In this document: one piece after another, positions 35,341 to 44,908 of the stretch
Position numbering within the stretch: position 1 is the stretch's first letter
Layout of the letters: every line of letters starts with the position of its first letter
Assembly: GCA_017416855.1 (NCBI GenBank)
Contig: JAFQAZ010000003.1
Location: forward strand, 1-64,000
Length of the DNA: 64,000 nt
Origin: Clostridia bacterium
GTDB lineage: Bacteria > Bacillota > Clostridia > UBA1381 > UBA9506
Reading direction: 5' to 3'
Made by a program: the position numbers and the translations under genes
Notes under the pieces: generated by a model
What the model was told of the DNA's origin: nothing
Database searches by the model: none
What the model saw: the letters and a program-made list of their open reading frames with translations, nothing else

Positions 35341-38300
35341 CTACCTCCTTAACGCATTGGTAATGACTTGTGCACACTGAGCACGTGTCATGGTGTTCTT
35401 GGGATAATATTTACCGTCTTCCATACCATTAATCAAGCCGATGGCCTGCAGCTGCGCAACAGCCTGCTGAGCATATTCAGAAATAGAATCCTGGTCTACA
35501 ACACCGGCGCCCTCTTCAGGGAATTCCTCACCCAAAAATTCCAGCACGCGGTGTAACATAACCGCTGCATCTTCACGGGTAATCTGCGCATCCGGGTTAA
35601 AGTTACCTTCGCTGCCCTGAACAATGCCCAATCCGCCGGCAATAGCTGCATAGCTTGCATACCACGCTGTAGGCGGAACATCTCCAAAGGCTGCACGTTC
35701 AGCACTCTTGAGCTCAAAGGCCACACAGATAATCTTGACAAATTCTGCACGGGTAATACTATCTTCAGGACCAAAGCTACCGTCGGGACGGCCGCTTAAT
35801 ACATTAATGGAATTTAAGTAGCTGATTGCTTCGTCTGCCCAGTGATCCGGCGCAACATCGTTAAATACAGAAGCGCCAACTGTGGGAGCCACACCAGCCT
35901 GGACCATGGGAGCTCCACCGCCAACGGTGCCACCACTTACGGAGCCAACACCATTACCGGAGATTGTGCTGCCACCCATACCGGGTGTGGGTACATAGCC
36001 GTTGATTGCTGCTTTTAATTCAGCCATTGTACTGTAGAGCTTACCGCCAACCAGGTTACAGATATCTGCTTTATAAGCACTGTTCGGATAGTTTGTATCG
36101 GTTAATTCTTTTAAGAACGAATCTGCTTCCATAACGTTTCTCACGTGATATACACCGTATAATAATGCGGTGTCATAAACCTGAGGTAATAAGTCCTCGA
36201 AATTCGTCCAGGGTTTAACCAAAATAACTGCACCAGTTTTGTTGGGCAGTGCATCATACTGCATTAAGGTTACACCGGCTACATCCAGACTGCGTGCATT
36301 AAGTTCAGCCTTTAAGCGATTGAACTGAGTCTGGTCAAAGCTTTCGTTTTCAAAATAACGGATGAGGCATGCTGCCAGATCAAATTCACGAACTTCATAG
36401 CCGGCACCTACCAGCAGTCTCTCAACATTTGCTTTGCCGCCTGCGGAAAGACTCAAGTATAAACTGTAAATGGTTTCAACTTCGCTGTCTGCCTTATCGG
36501 AATACAGTTTTAATACATTGACAAAGCCGGGCAGATTCATAACTGTCGAAGTTAAAGCAGCCTGAGGATCCATCATAAAGAGATATTCAACTGCTTCGCC
36601 GCTTCTGGGAATAAAGTCTAAGCGGTAAGAACCGTCTGAAAGAGTCGGCAGAGAAATCACTGCATGACCGGTTCCATCCAGCTCTACGATGGTTGCATAA
36701 GCCAGCTTGCCGGCTTCAGAAAGACCTGCGGTTCTTTCGTAAACATCGCTGTAAGCAACGGTTACATCAGAGCCGTCCGTACCATGACCGTAAAACAATA
36801 CGGTTGCCATGGTGTTTGCTGCACCATAGAGATATAATTTGCCGTCGCGGGCATAAATTTCAGTTTCTGTCACGCTTTCGCTGACAATTTCTGAAGGCAC
36901 TGTTCCGGCTGTCTTATAAGGAGCAACGGGTTTTAAGTCGCTGGCTGCAAAGAGAGAAACCTTTGCTGCATCACAGCCGCTTGCATCGGTTGTCCAGGTG
37001 TAAGAAGAGCCGCTGAAGCTGATTTTTTCTACAACTGTCTTCTGCAGATCACCATTGTTATACAAAGCTGCTGCAACATAAATATCTGCATCGCTCAGAA
37101 CATTCTGAACTTCTGCTGTCAGCGTGTTGCCGGAAAGGGATACAGAGTAAACATCTTTAATTAATACCGGAGCAGATTCAACCAGACTACTGGTCTTCTT
37201 ACCGTCGGTTACAGTAATCGTATATTTTGCATACTGACCGGCGTGTGACTGCTGGGGAACCCAGGTTTCGCCGGTTCCTGCCTGAACATAGGTACCGTCA
37301 GCTGTCGGTGCTACATACCAGGTAATGGTGCTGCCGGTTTTAGCACCCTGCCAGGGAGAATAATAGGTATAATCAGCCTTGAGCTCCTGACCAACTGCGG
37401 CTACACCTGCGATAGCAGGTGAAAGAGCATAAGGTTCCGTAACATTCATGCTGGAAACAACCAGAGCATCCGGGTTGCCGCCGGTTACGGATATGCCGGT
37501 TAACGCACCGGAGGATAACACACCTTCACCAATGAGTTTCTCATTAAAGATGGCTTTATAGGTTCCGGTTTTGGTGTTCGCCGCAATCATAACCTTTTTA
37601 GCTTCTGCCGGATCTTCCGTAGTAGAAATTACTTTAGAGCCGCCGGCTGTTGTTAAGGTTACACTGAAGGGACCGTCTGCCGTAAAGGTGATTAACAGGT
37701 CGCCGGTCATATTGGGCAGAGTCTTGGAAGTACCTTCATCGAAGCCCTCTGTAATCGTTGAACGACTTATCGTCGCTACACGATTCAAACCATAAAGAGA
37801 ATCTTCAGAGGTAATGGTTACATTGGAGATGCCATAGGGTACATACAATTTATTACCCTGAGCGGTAACTCCTACGCCAAAGTATGATACTTTATCGGGG
37901 AAGGGATAAATGCCTAAGTATACATTGTTATCTACATTAATAACTGCCTGCTGACGGCTTGCTGTGTAATACAGAGCCTCCGGCAGAGAATCGGGCAATG
38001 TAGGTGCCTGCAGAGAGCCTGCATAAGCATAAATGTTGTCTATTGCTGCACCAACACGGAAGCTGATAACGCTGCCACCTGAGCAAGCAAAATCATTCAC
38101 CATCAGTTTATTATCTACATAAATATCAATAGTGCCTGCCACATTGTTCTTTTCAATACGCATATTGAACCAGGTGTCTGCCGGAACTTTCATCAATTCT
38201 GTTCTTCCGTTGTTAGAGCAATTATAAATAACTGCTTCGTTTGCAGAAACCTTTTTATAGGAAAGGTTAATACCTGCATCACTCTGGTAGAACAAAGAAA

Positions 38301-41022
38301 ATTCATTGTCATTTGTCATTTTATTTAAGGTAACAGACTCAATCATAAAGTCTGCTTCAACAGTTGCAATAGAAGCATAGCCGGAATCAAGCCAGCTACC
38401 GCCAATACCTGACTGACCGGCATAACGGGTGGCAGAAAGTGTAATGCCCAAGCCGGCGCCGGTGGCGCCCCAGGCCTTCTGGCCAAAAGCAGAAACATAT
38501 TTATTGCCATCTGCTTTTACTTTTACTATACCGGCATTACCTTCATAACCTGCTTGTGTTGCCTGATAACTGGCAGGCTGGACCAGATAGTCATCCCAAC
38601 CGGCCTGACCAAACATTCTGCGGGTTAAGTTATTCGTACCGGTTTCATACATTTCAAAGTCCATTTTAAAGCCATGTGCGGTATAGTCAGTCCAGTAATA
38701 GAAGTCACTGCTTGCATTTCCGCTGGCGGTTCTGATACCGCGGACTTCTTTTTCTGCCAGCACTTCACCGGCAGTATTCTTTGCCTGAATAATGAATTTC
38801 TTATCTTTTACCTTATTGCCGGTAAGTAACAGTCCACCGTCTTCGCGGATTTCTACTCCATCAGGAAGTACAGCACCCTCTACGGCTACTACACTCCAAA
38901 CAACATCGGTTATCGCGTTGTCATTCAGTTTATAGGGCACACGCATAATGCCGTTTTCTCTTTCAACCGGCAGAATGACATCATCACCAACGATGGCAAG
39001 AGCCGGAGCCGGTGTAGGAGCTGCCGACGGAGTTGCTACTGGCGTTGCGGATGCTGTTGGAGCTGCCGTTGCCGTCGGGGATGCCGTGGGCACGGGAGTG
39101 GGTGTCGGGGTTGGAGCCGGTGTTGGAGTTGCCGCCGGCGTATAGGTTCCTTCACCAACAAAAGCGGCTACCTTGGTGCCGGAATAAATATTGATATTAT
39201 CTACAAAGCTTTCAAAACCAATAGAGGTAATGCCTGTTTCGGCTGTATTGTTCTCCGCAACCACAACCGAACTTGTATGGGAGTTTGCCGTAACGCTTAC
39301 AGTTTTATTATCTTCAATAACAACCTTAAGGGGAATCATCTGATAATAAAAATCAGCACCATAACCGGTTAACCCTGCGTTCGCCTTCCAAGTACCGCCT
39401 ACGCGAGTTTCTACCTTATTGTTAGCAAGATTAACTGTGAAGCTGCCGCTGCCAAAGGTAACAACAATAGGATAATTCATCGCAGGCCACCAAACGCTTG
39501 TACCAAAATCGCTTTGCTTATGTACAGCAACGGTTGCTTCAACGGTGATTTTTTCCGATTTCATGTTGTTCGGATAAACCGTCAATTCATTGGCATCATT
39601 CGTTACCTTGTGATGACCATGACCGATTTTATTGGTTTTTGCTGTATCTTCTGCCTCAAAGTTATAAACTGATTTCATCTGACCTTCCGTAATGGTTTTT
39701 GCAGTTGTACCGGCAAAGATAGGATTGGCTACCGTTTGACCGACAACCTCATTCTCAAAATCCGAACTGTAAGAAACGCTGTTGGTGGTTATCTGAAATT
39801 CTGCAGAACCACTTGCATCGGTCGCTTTAATTTTAAAGGTTTCGCCTAACGCTACGGCATTTACGGTCAGCACACCGGTTGCTGCATCAATTTTTGCATA
39901 AGATTTTACTCTGCCGTCGTCAACTAAGCTCCAGGTTACGCCCTCTGTGATGGGTGTACCGTTTAACTTGGTTGCGGCATAGGCAACTTCAATGGCACCG
40001 TCAGAAGGCAGGAACAATTTAGCATCACCGACTACCTTAATATCCGGTTCAGCGGGTGCCGGGGGATAGGTACCCTCGCCAACAAAGGCTGCCACTTTAG
40101 TACCATTATAAATTTCAAGATCGTCAATCAAAGAACCAAAAACAATCTTATCTACCTCTGTATAAGCCGCTTCGGTGGAAGTGTTGTTATGGCCCCATAA
40201 GTAGACATCATTCAGAGATGTGGTATTCCAACTTGCCTTGGCCTTGTAATAATCTGTTACCGTTATTTTCAAGGGGAAATATTCACCATCAGCATAATTA
40301 AAGTTACCACCGCGGAGGTCTGCACCCCAGCTGGTTGCATTACCCTTGTAACAAAGATTTCTTTTACCATCAGTTGCTTCGGTGAAAAATTTTGTCATGC
40401 CGGCAGCATCATTATGTTTAATGGCAACCAAAGTTGTACTGCCAGTACTACCAACATTTGCCTCAATGGTATAGTTGGGAATATCAAAATCTTCCATAGT
40501 AAAGATTAAGCCATATTCATCAATGGTATCGCCCCATTTGGAGTAAGATGAAGAGGCCGCTTTACCGGTACCGTTAGCCACTACCGTGGCAGTTTTTGTA
40601 GAGAATATAGAATTTGTTACAGCAGAACCGATGGTTTCATCTTCAAAATCGGTACTGTAAGAAATGCTGTTGGTCTTAATCTCAAATTCTGCTGAATCAC
40701 TACCAACAGTTGCTTTAATTTTAAAGCTTTCGCCTAAAGCCACAGCATTAACGGTTACTTTACCGGTTGCCGCATCAATTTTAGCATAGGTCTTCACTCT
40801 GCCGTCATCAACCAGACTCCAGGTTACACCCTCTGTAATGGGTGTACCATCCAGTTGCGCTGCCTCATACTGCACTTCAATAGCGCCGGACGAAGGCAAA
40901 AACAGCTTCGCGTCACCTACGATTTGTAAGTCTGCTACTGCAAATACGTTTGCCGGGATCAATGTGAGCATCATCATAATGACCAAACAGAATCCCAACA
41001 GTCTCTTCATTGTCTGTTTCAT
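35341..41022 (-). CDS. Giant modular surface protein with Ig-like/LamG-like repeats and C-terminal SLH domains
   Basis: The 1,893-residue protein has a signal peptide followed by two copies (about 30-325 and 330-640) of a module pair. Each copy has an Ig-like part (GDAKLFLPS-GAIEV, ITEGVTWSLVDDGRVK, YAKIDAATG) and a jelly-roll part starting YSTDFEDETIG or the like. A Pro/Thr/Ala linker (about 645-695) leads to a LamG/concanavalin-like module (VEADFMIES, WFNMRIEKN, FRVGAAIDNIYAYAG). Several beta domains follow, and three SLH repeats fill the last 190 residues (FNDVAPDHWADEAISYL onward). There is no obvious catalytic motif. A glycan-binding or scaffold role on the cell wall is the natural inference. 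Shared modules link it to the 1,095-residue protein at 46265-49552. RBS GGGAGG is 6 nt before the ATG. Confidence 0.83.
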   Translation of the reverse strand: MKQTMKRLLGFCLVIMMMLTLIPANVFAVADLQIVGDAKLFLPSSGAIEVQYEAAQLDGTPITEGVTWSLVDDGRVKTYAKIDAATGKVTVNAVALGESFKIKATVGSDSAEFEIKTNSISYSTDFEDETIGSAVTNSIFSTKTATVVANGTGKAASSSYSKWGDTIDEYGLIFTMEDFDIPNYTIEANVGSTGSTTLVAIKHNDAAGMTKFFTEATDGKRNLCYKGNATSWGADLRGGNFNYADGEYFPLKITVTDYYKAKASWNTTSLNDVYLWGHNNTSTEAAYTEVDKIVFGSLIDDLEIYNGTKVAAFVGEGTYPPAPAEPDIKVVGDAKLFLPSDGAIEVAYAATKLNGTPITEGVTWSLVDDGRVKSYAKIDAATGVLTVNAVALGETFKIKATDASGSAEFQITTNSVSYSSDFENEVVGQTVANPIFAGTTAKTITEGQMKSVYNFEAEDTAKTNKIGHGHHKVTNDANELTVYPNNMKSEKITVEATVAVHKQSDFGTSVWWPAMNYPIVVTFGSGSFTVNLANNKVETRVGGTWKANAGLTGYGADFYYQMIPLKVVIEDNKTVSVTANSHTSSVVVAENNTAETGITSIGFESFVDNINIYSGTKVAAFVGEGTYTPAATPTPAPTPTPTPVPTASPTATAAPTASATPVATPSAAPTPAPALAIVGDDVILPVERENGIMRVPYKLNDNAITDVVWSVVAVEGAVLPDGVEIREDGGLLLTGNKVKDKKFIIQAKNTAGEVLAEKEVRGIRTASGNASSDFYYWTDYTAHGFKMDFEMYETGTNNLTRRMFGQAGWDDYLVQPASYQATQAGYEGNAGIVKVKADGNKYVSAFGQKAWGATGAGLGITLSATRYAGQSGIGGSWLDSGYASIATVEADFMIESVTLNKMTNDNEFSLFYQSDAGINLSYKKVSANEAVIYNCSNNGRTELMKVPADTWFNMRIEKNNVAGTIDIYVDNKLMVNDFACSGGSVISFRVGAAIDNIYAYAGSLQAPTLPDSLPEALYYTASRQQAVINVDNNVYLGIYPFPDKVSYFGVGVTAQGNKLYVPYGISNVTITSEDSLYGLNRVATISRSTITEGFDEGTSKTLPNMTGDLLITFTADGPFSVTLTTAGGSKVISTTEDPAEAKKVMIAANTKTGTYKAIFNEKLIGEGVLSSGALTGISVTGGNPDALVVSSMNVTEPYALSPAIAGVAAVGQELKADYTYYSPWQGAKTGSTITWYVAPTADGTYVQAGTGETWVPQQSHAGQYAKYTITVTDGKKTSSLVESAPVLIKDVYSVSLSGNTLTAEVQNVLSDADIYVAAALYNNGDLQKTVVEKISFSGSSYTWTTDASGCDAAKVSLFAASDLKPVAPYKTAGTVPSEIVSESVTETEIYARDGKLYLYGAANTMATVLFYGHGTDGSDVTVAYSDVYERTAGLSEAGKLAYATIVELDGTGHAVISLPTLSDGSYRLDFIPRSGEAVEYLFMMDPQAALTSTVMNLPGFVNVLKLYSDKADSEVETIYSLYLSLSAGGKANVERLLVGAGYEVREFDLAACLIRYFENESFDQTQFNRLKAELNARSLDVAGVTLMQYDALPNKTGAVILVKPWTNFEDLLPQVYDTALLYGVYHVRNVMEADSFLKELTDTNYPNSAYKADICNLVGGKLYSTMAELKAAINGYVPTPGMGGSTISGNGVGSVSGGTVGGGAPMVQAGVAPTVGASVFNDVAPDHWADEAISYLNSINVLSGRPDGSFGPEDSITRAEFVKIICVAFELKSAERAAFGDVPPTAWYASYAAIAGGLGIVQGSEGNFNPDAQITREDAAVMLHRVLEFLGEEFPEEGAGVVDQDSISEYAQQAVAQLQAIGLINGMEDGKYYPKNTMTRAQCAQVITNALRR

Positions 41023-41068
41023 AGATATCCTCCCTTAAAACAAATTCCTTTTGACAATTTATAAATAA

Positions 41069-41091
41069 GAAGTCTTTAACAACTTGACTTC
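41069..41091 (-). other. Weak hairpin between amidohydrolase and giant surface protein genes
   Basis: GAAGTC and GACTTC arms are separated by 11 nt in a 76-nt spacer, followed by TTATTTAT on the minus strand. It could be a leaky terminator. No strong promoter was found here, so the surface-protein genes may depend on upstream transcription. Confidence 0.35.
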
Positions 41092-41098
41092 AAAGGAA

Positions 41099-41881
41099 CT
41101 AAATAATGTCCTTTAACAACTTTTTCGCATTTTCACCAAAAATCTTGATTTTGTCGCTGTCGCTCAACTTGGAAAGCGCCAGCTTGCCCACATTATGACT
41201 GCAGTCATAGAAGGGAAGGTCCGTACCGAAGAGCACTCTGTCTACCCCCACCTGACCTACAATCCACTCAATGGCACCATCGTAGGTGCTGGAAATGGCT
41301 GTATCCACAAAAATGTTTTCTGTAGATTTGCAGGCCTCGATGGCGATTTGCTTTGAGGCAAAGCTGGTAAAACCGCTGTGGCCGATAATCACCGGCGCAT
41401 CCTTGTAGGTTTTGCCGATGGCGACAGCCTGTTCTACCTCAAAGGGCTCCCATGTATGGAACAAAATGGGGAGCTTGTTCTTGTTGGCAAACTCCAGAGC
41501 CGGGATATATGCCGGATTGTTAAGGGCCGTCATTTGTTCACAGGCATGCATTTTAATACCAATAACGCCGGGAGTGCCGTCGAAATACTTGGTTACATCA
41601 AAATCCTCATAATAGGGGTTCGGTACAACGTAAGCATAAATTCTGCCGGGGTTTTCCTTGGCTGCCTGTACCGTCAGGTCGTTCCCCAACCAGGGGTCAC
41701 TCTGCAACGCCGGATTGGAAGAAAGGGCAATGGCGTTCACACCCATCCGGTCTAACTTTGCTATAATGCCCTTTGCATCATACTCTGCCGTGTGAATCAC
41801 GCGGGATTGCTCAATGTGACCGTGAATATCAAAGATAAAAATGTCATCTAAGGGCAAACCCTCTAATGCTCGCTGCATCAT
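41099..41881 (-). CDS. Amidohydrolase-2 family metal-dependent hydrolase (intact active site)
   Basis: The 260-residue TIM-barrel protein carries the expected metal ligands: FDIHGHI at the N-terminus, IKMHAC, LFHTW, IIGHSG and the C-terminal FGTDLPFYD. The family hydrolyses or decarboxylates ring or amide-containing substrates such as lactones and carboxylated sugars. Its start overlaps the stop of the preceding gene by 4 nt (ATGA), so the two proteins are translationally coupled and may work as a pair. Upstream lies a DegT aminotransferase. Together they could process an unusual sugar acid or amino sugar, but the substrate is unknown. Confidence 0.83.
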   Translation of the reverse strand: MMQRALEGLPLDDIFIFDIHGHIEQSRVIHTAEYDAKGIIAKLDRMGVNAIALSSNPALQSDPWLGNDLTVQAAKENPGRIYAYVVPNPYYEDFDVTKYFDGTPGVIGIKMHACEQMTALNNPAYIPALEFANKNKLPILFHTWEPFEVEQAVAIGKTYKDAPVIIGHSGFTSFASKQIAIEACKSTENIFVDTAISSTYDGAIEWIVGQVGVDRVLFGTDLPFYDCSHNVGKLALSKLSDSDKIKIFGENAKKLLKDII

Positions 41882-42630
41882 AATGCCACCTCCTCTAACA
41901 ATCTTACAATATTGCCGGAGGCAATGAGCTGTTTCTCCTCGTCGCTGATGTCGGCATAGCGAATAAGAGATGTTGCGGCCGCCGCCGAAGCGTTGGGCAT
42001 ACCGGAGCCAAAGAGCATCCGCTCTGCGCCAACATACTGGCAGAATCTTGCCACCGCGTTGTGAATGATGAAGTTGCTGGAATCTAAATAAATGTTATCA
42101 CAGCTTTCAAAAATCGGTGCTAAGAACCGCACCGTGCGGTAGCCGGGGTCGCAAATGACGAATTTTGCCTTGGGATAGTTTTTGCATAAATCATAAATGT
42201 TGGCCGCACCCTGCATTTCAGCATAGTTTACAAAAATGGGCACGTTGCATTCAGAAAGAGCATCAATCATAGAGCCTGCCGAATAAGGCGCCATAGAATA
42301 TTGCTTGGAGAAGGGGAAAAAGCGAACAGTTTTCACATTATGCTTTTTCATTTCGGCTAACAGCATATGGGGGGTCATAAACTCGTCCCAGATGTTGGGC
42401 TGTACCACCCACTGCTTCATCAGTCTGTCTTCATAGCCCTTCACGGTTTTTTCCAGTTCGGGAATGCCCAACAGACAGCTGTTTTCCACCCCTACGCTAT
42501 GGTAGCAGATGGCTTGTTCGATGCCCACACGGTCCATAATCTCCAAAAAATCCCCTGTGGTCACCGGTGAGCCCTCACGGGGCGCCATACGGTTGCCAAT
42601 CATACAGTTGGCATCAATAAACTTAATCAT
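41878..42630 (-). CDS. Amidohydrolase-2 family protein with degenerate metal site (probable pseudo-enzyme)
   Basis: The 250-residue protein has the length and order of the amidohydrolase-2 fold but has lost the metal ligands. The N-terminal DxHxH position reads FIDANCMIGNR, the GHSG position reads VICDPGYR, and the FGTDxP position reads LFGSGMPN. The barrel itself is well preserved, so the gene is under selection and not decaying. It overlaps the intact amidohydrolase by 4 nt. A regulatory or structural partner role is an attractive inference; a changed metal-free chemistry is another option. RBS AAGGAGG is strong. Confidence 0.78.
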   Translation of the reverse strand: MIKFIDANCMIGNRMAPREGSPVTTGDFLEIMDRVGIEQAICYHSVGVENSCLLGIPELEKTVKGYEDRLMKQWVVQPNIWDEFMTPHMLLAEMKKHNVKTVRFFPFSKQYSMAPYSAGSMIDALSECNVPIFVNYAEMQGAANIYDLCKNYPKAKFVICDPGYRTVRFLAPIFESCDNIYLDSSNFIIHNAVARFCQYVGAERMLFGSGMPNASAAAATSLIRYADISDEEKQLIASGNIVRLLEEVAL

Positions 42631-42642
42631 CCGCCCACCTCC

Positions 42643-43890
42643 TTACAGAATTTCAGCGGCAACTTTCTTTACTGCTGTAACAATATCCTCTAAATCCTTT
42701 TCTGTAAAGGTAGGATCGATATATGTAAATACATTGCGGGGCATTACGCTGATGGCATTGGGACACATATCTTCTGTGTAAACGATTTCTTCATCAAACT
42801 GATTGAAGGGGAAGCCATTAGCATCCGCCGTCTTTTTATAGAAAATCTGAGGAATCATATATACGGGACGTCCACCATAGAGAGAGTTAAATGCCACATT
42901 TTCTGCCCACATAGCCTGACAGAAGGCATCACTTTTTTCTTTGCTTTCCACAAACATCATCAGGGATGAAGCAGCATCGCCTTCGTCATCAATAATGCGT
43001 CTGAAAGTTAAACCGGGCACATCTTTTAACTCGTTTTTCAAAATGGCTTTGTTCCGCTTCATCTTGGCTATAATATCATCAAGCTTCGAAAGCTGAACAC
43101 AGGCCACCGCACCGGTAAGCTCACTCATACGGTAGTTCTGGCCAACAAACACTCGGTCAGGGTTGTTGGTTAAGCGACCTTCCACCTTGCGGTACTGTCC
43201 CTGGTCGTGGTAACGGACCGCACGCTCATAAAGCTCGTCGTTATTGGTCACTACCACACCGCCTTCACCGGTGGTTAAGATTTTATTCATCTGCATGGAG
43301 TACACACCAATGTCACCCCAGGTGCCCATAGGCTTGCCGTTTAAGGAGGAGCCCATAGACTGTGCCACGTCTTCAATAACAATCAGATTATATTTTTTCG
43401 CTTCTTTTACTACTTCATCCATCTGGCAGGGGCTACCCAAAAGGGGCACCGCAATCACAGCTTTGGTATATTGATCAACCAAACCGCCGATGGCTTTGGG
43501 GTCGATGTTCTGTGTGTCATCCACATCAGCAAACACAGGCACCGCACCGGCACAAATCACCGCGCCGGCTGTTGCCAAAAATGTGCAGGCCGGCACAATA
43601 ACCTTGTGACCAGGGCCAATACCGGCGGCCTTTAACGCCACTACCAGGCCTGCCGTACAGCTGGTAACACCCAAAACATGCTTCACACCCATACGCTTTG
43701 CAAAAGCTTCTTCAAACTGGTCTACTTTGCCCAACACGTTAGGGCCGTAATATCTGAACGGAGACTGTGCCATACAAACCTCATAAACCGCCTTGGCTTC
43801 TTCCTCGCCATAGACCATAGCACCGGGAAAGCCACCATTTAACAAGGTTTCGCGCACAGGCGTTCCACCATTAATTGCTAATTTGCTCAT
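42643..43890 (-). CDS. DegT/DnrJ/EryC1/StrS-type PLP aminotransferase
   Basis: The 415-residue enzyme has the family features: GVTSCTAGL for the cofactor phosphate, D174 in VIEDVAQSMG and the PLP lysine K203 in SMQMNKILTTGEGG. RYHDQGQYRKVEGR and GQNYRMSELTGAVA are also typical. These enzymes transfer an amino group to a keto-sugar, or run in reverse on amino sugars, in the cytoplasm. It lies 12 nt upstream of the amidohydrolase pair and downstream of the sugar permeases. That suggests either catabolism of an amino sugar or synthesis of one for a surface polymer. I lean to catabolism because of the importer and lyases nearby. Confidence 0.9.
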   Translation of the reverse strand: MSKLAINGGTPVRETLLNGGFPGAMVYGEEEAKAVYEVCMAQSPFRYYGPNVLGKVDQFEEAFAKRMGVKHVLGVTSCTAGLVVALKAAGIGPGHKVIVPACTFLATAGAVICAGAVPVFADVDDTQNIDPKAIGGLVDQYTKAVIAVPLLGSPCQMDEVVKEAKKYNLIVIEDVAQSMGSSLNGKPMGTWGDIGVYSMQMNKILTTGEGGVVVTNNDELYERAVRYHDQGQYRKVEGRLTNNPDRVFVGQNYRMSELTGAVACVQLSKLDDIIAKMKRNKAILKNELKDVPGLTFRRIIDDEGDAASSLMMFVESKEKSDAFCQAMWAENVAFNSLYGGRPVYMIPQIFYKKTADANGFPFNQFDEEIVYTEDMCPNAISVMPRNVFTYIDPTFTEKDLEDIVTAVKKVAAEIL

Positions 43891-43929
43891 CTTTTTCTAC
43901 TCCTTTTAATGCTACTATATAAAGACAGT

Positions 43930-43960
43930 TATAGGGACGGCGATTTCGTCGTCCCCTATA
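43930..43960. repeat. Single GGGACG-type intergenic hairpin
   Basis: tatagggacggcga and tcgtcgtcccctata form a long stem, with no T-run on either side. It belongs by sequence to the hairpin family clustered at 46.0 and 49.7 kb. It lies between lplC and the aminotransferase gene. Confidence 0.6.
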
Positions 43961-43972
43961 TGAACTTTTTTA

Positions 43973-44872
43973 TTAACCCTTAACAGAGCCAATCATAATA
44001 CCCTTAACAAAGTATTTCTGCACCATAGGATAAATGAGAACCATGGGCAAGCTAGCCACAATAACCAGTGAGTATTTTAAAAGCTCACTCATGAGTCGAG
44101 CCTGAGATTCTTCCATTGCATTGGTGGCATTTAATTCATCCACCTGACCAAGCAACAGGATTTCACGCAATACAATCTGAATGGGATATAATCTCTGATC
44201 CTGAATGTAGAGATAAGCACTCATAAACACGTTCCAGTAAGCAACCATGTAGTAAAGCGCGATAACTGCCAGAGAGGGTTTCGCCAGCGGAACGGCAATC
44301 TGCAACAGATAACGGAAATCATCACAGCCATCCAGCTTTGCAGACTCTAAAATTTCACCGGCAACGTTGGTCTGGAAGTAAGTTCTGATGATAATCATAT
44401 TCCAAACGCTCAGAGCAGAAGGAATGATTAAGGACCAACGTGAGTTAAACAGACCCAGGTTTTTAACCAGCAGATAGGTGGGAATCAAACCACCGGAGAA
44501 CCACATGGTAAAAGCAAACAATAAGGAAATGGGGCCGCCGATAGTAAAGTCCTTACGGGACAGGGGGTAAGCCGCCATAACGGTTACAATCATGCTGACA
44601 ACCGTACCAACAGCTGTGTAAATAACGGAGTTATACATACCGGTCCAAACCTGCTTGTGCTTTAGAACAGCGTGATACCCTGCCACGGTGGGCTTAACAG
44701 GCAGGAACCATACTTTACCTGCCATCAGTGCTTTTGCGTCACTGAAGGAGGAGCTTAACACAATGATAACGGGATATAAAATAATTAACAGACATAACGT
44801 AGCAAAAATCACATTACATACGTCGAACGCTTTGTCTGCGCGTGTTTCTTTCAAATGATTACGTTTTGCCAT
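43973..44872 (-). CDS. Sugar ABC transporter permease, LplC/YtcP type
   Basis: The 299-residue inner-membrane protein has six predicted helices and the permease EAA loop SAKLDGCDDFRYLLQIAVPLA. The C-terminal KGIMIGSVKG is characteristic of LplC-type permeases of the CUT1 family, which import oligosaccharides. It is paired with the LplB-type permease 36 nt upstream. Neither an ATPase gene nor a binding protein is directly adjacent. The two LplA-like lipoproteins at 49.9-53.5 kb are the likely partners, and a shared MsmX-like ATPase encoded elsewhere probably powers the pair. Confidence 0.9.
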   Translation of the reverse strand: MAKRNHLKETRADKAFDVCNVIFATLCLLIILYPVIIVLSSSFSDAKALMAGKVWFLPVKPTVAGYHAVLKHKQVWTGMYNSVIYTAVGTVVSMIVTVMAAYPLSRKDFTIGGPISLLFAFTMWFSGGLIPTYLLVKNLGLFNSRWSLIIPSALSVWNMIIIRTYFQTNVAGEILESAKLDGCDDFRYLLQIAVPLAKPSLAVIALYYMVAYWNVFMSAYLYIQDQRLYPIQIVLREILLLGQVDELNATNAMEESQARLMSELLKYSLVIVASLPMVLIYPMVQKYFVKGIMIGSVKG

Positions 44873-44908
44873 AATAACAATCTCCTTTTCTCTTTTTAGG
44901 GTCAGCGT

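Noticed and set aside
38948-39145. Plus-strand Gly/Ala/Val-rich ORF
   Set aside because: It is the complement of the Pro/Thr/Ala linker of the 1,893-residue protein and has no RBS or homology.
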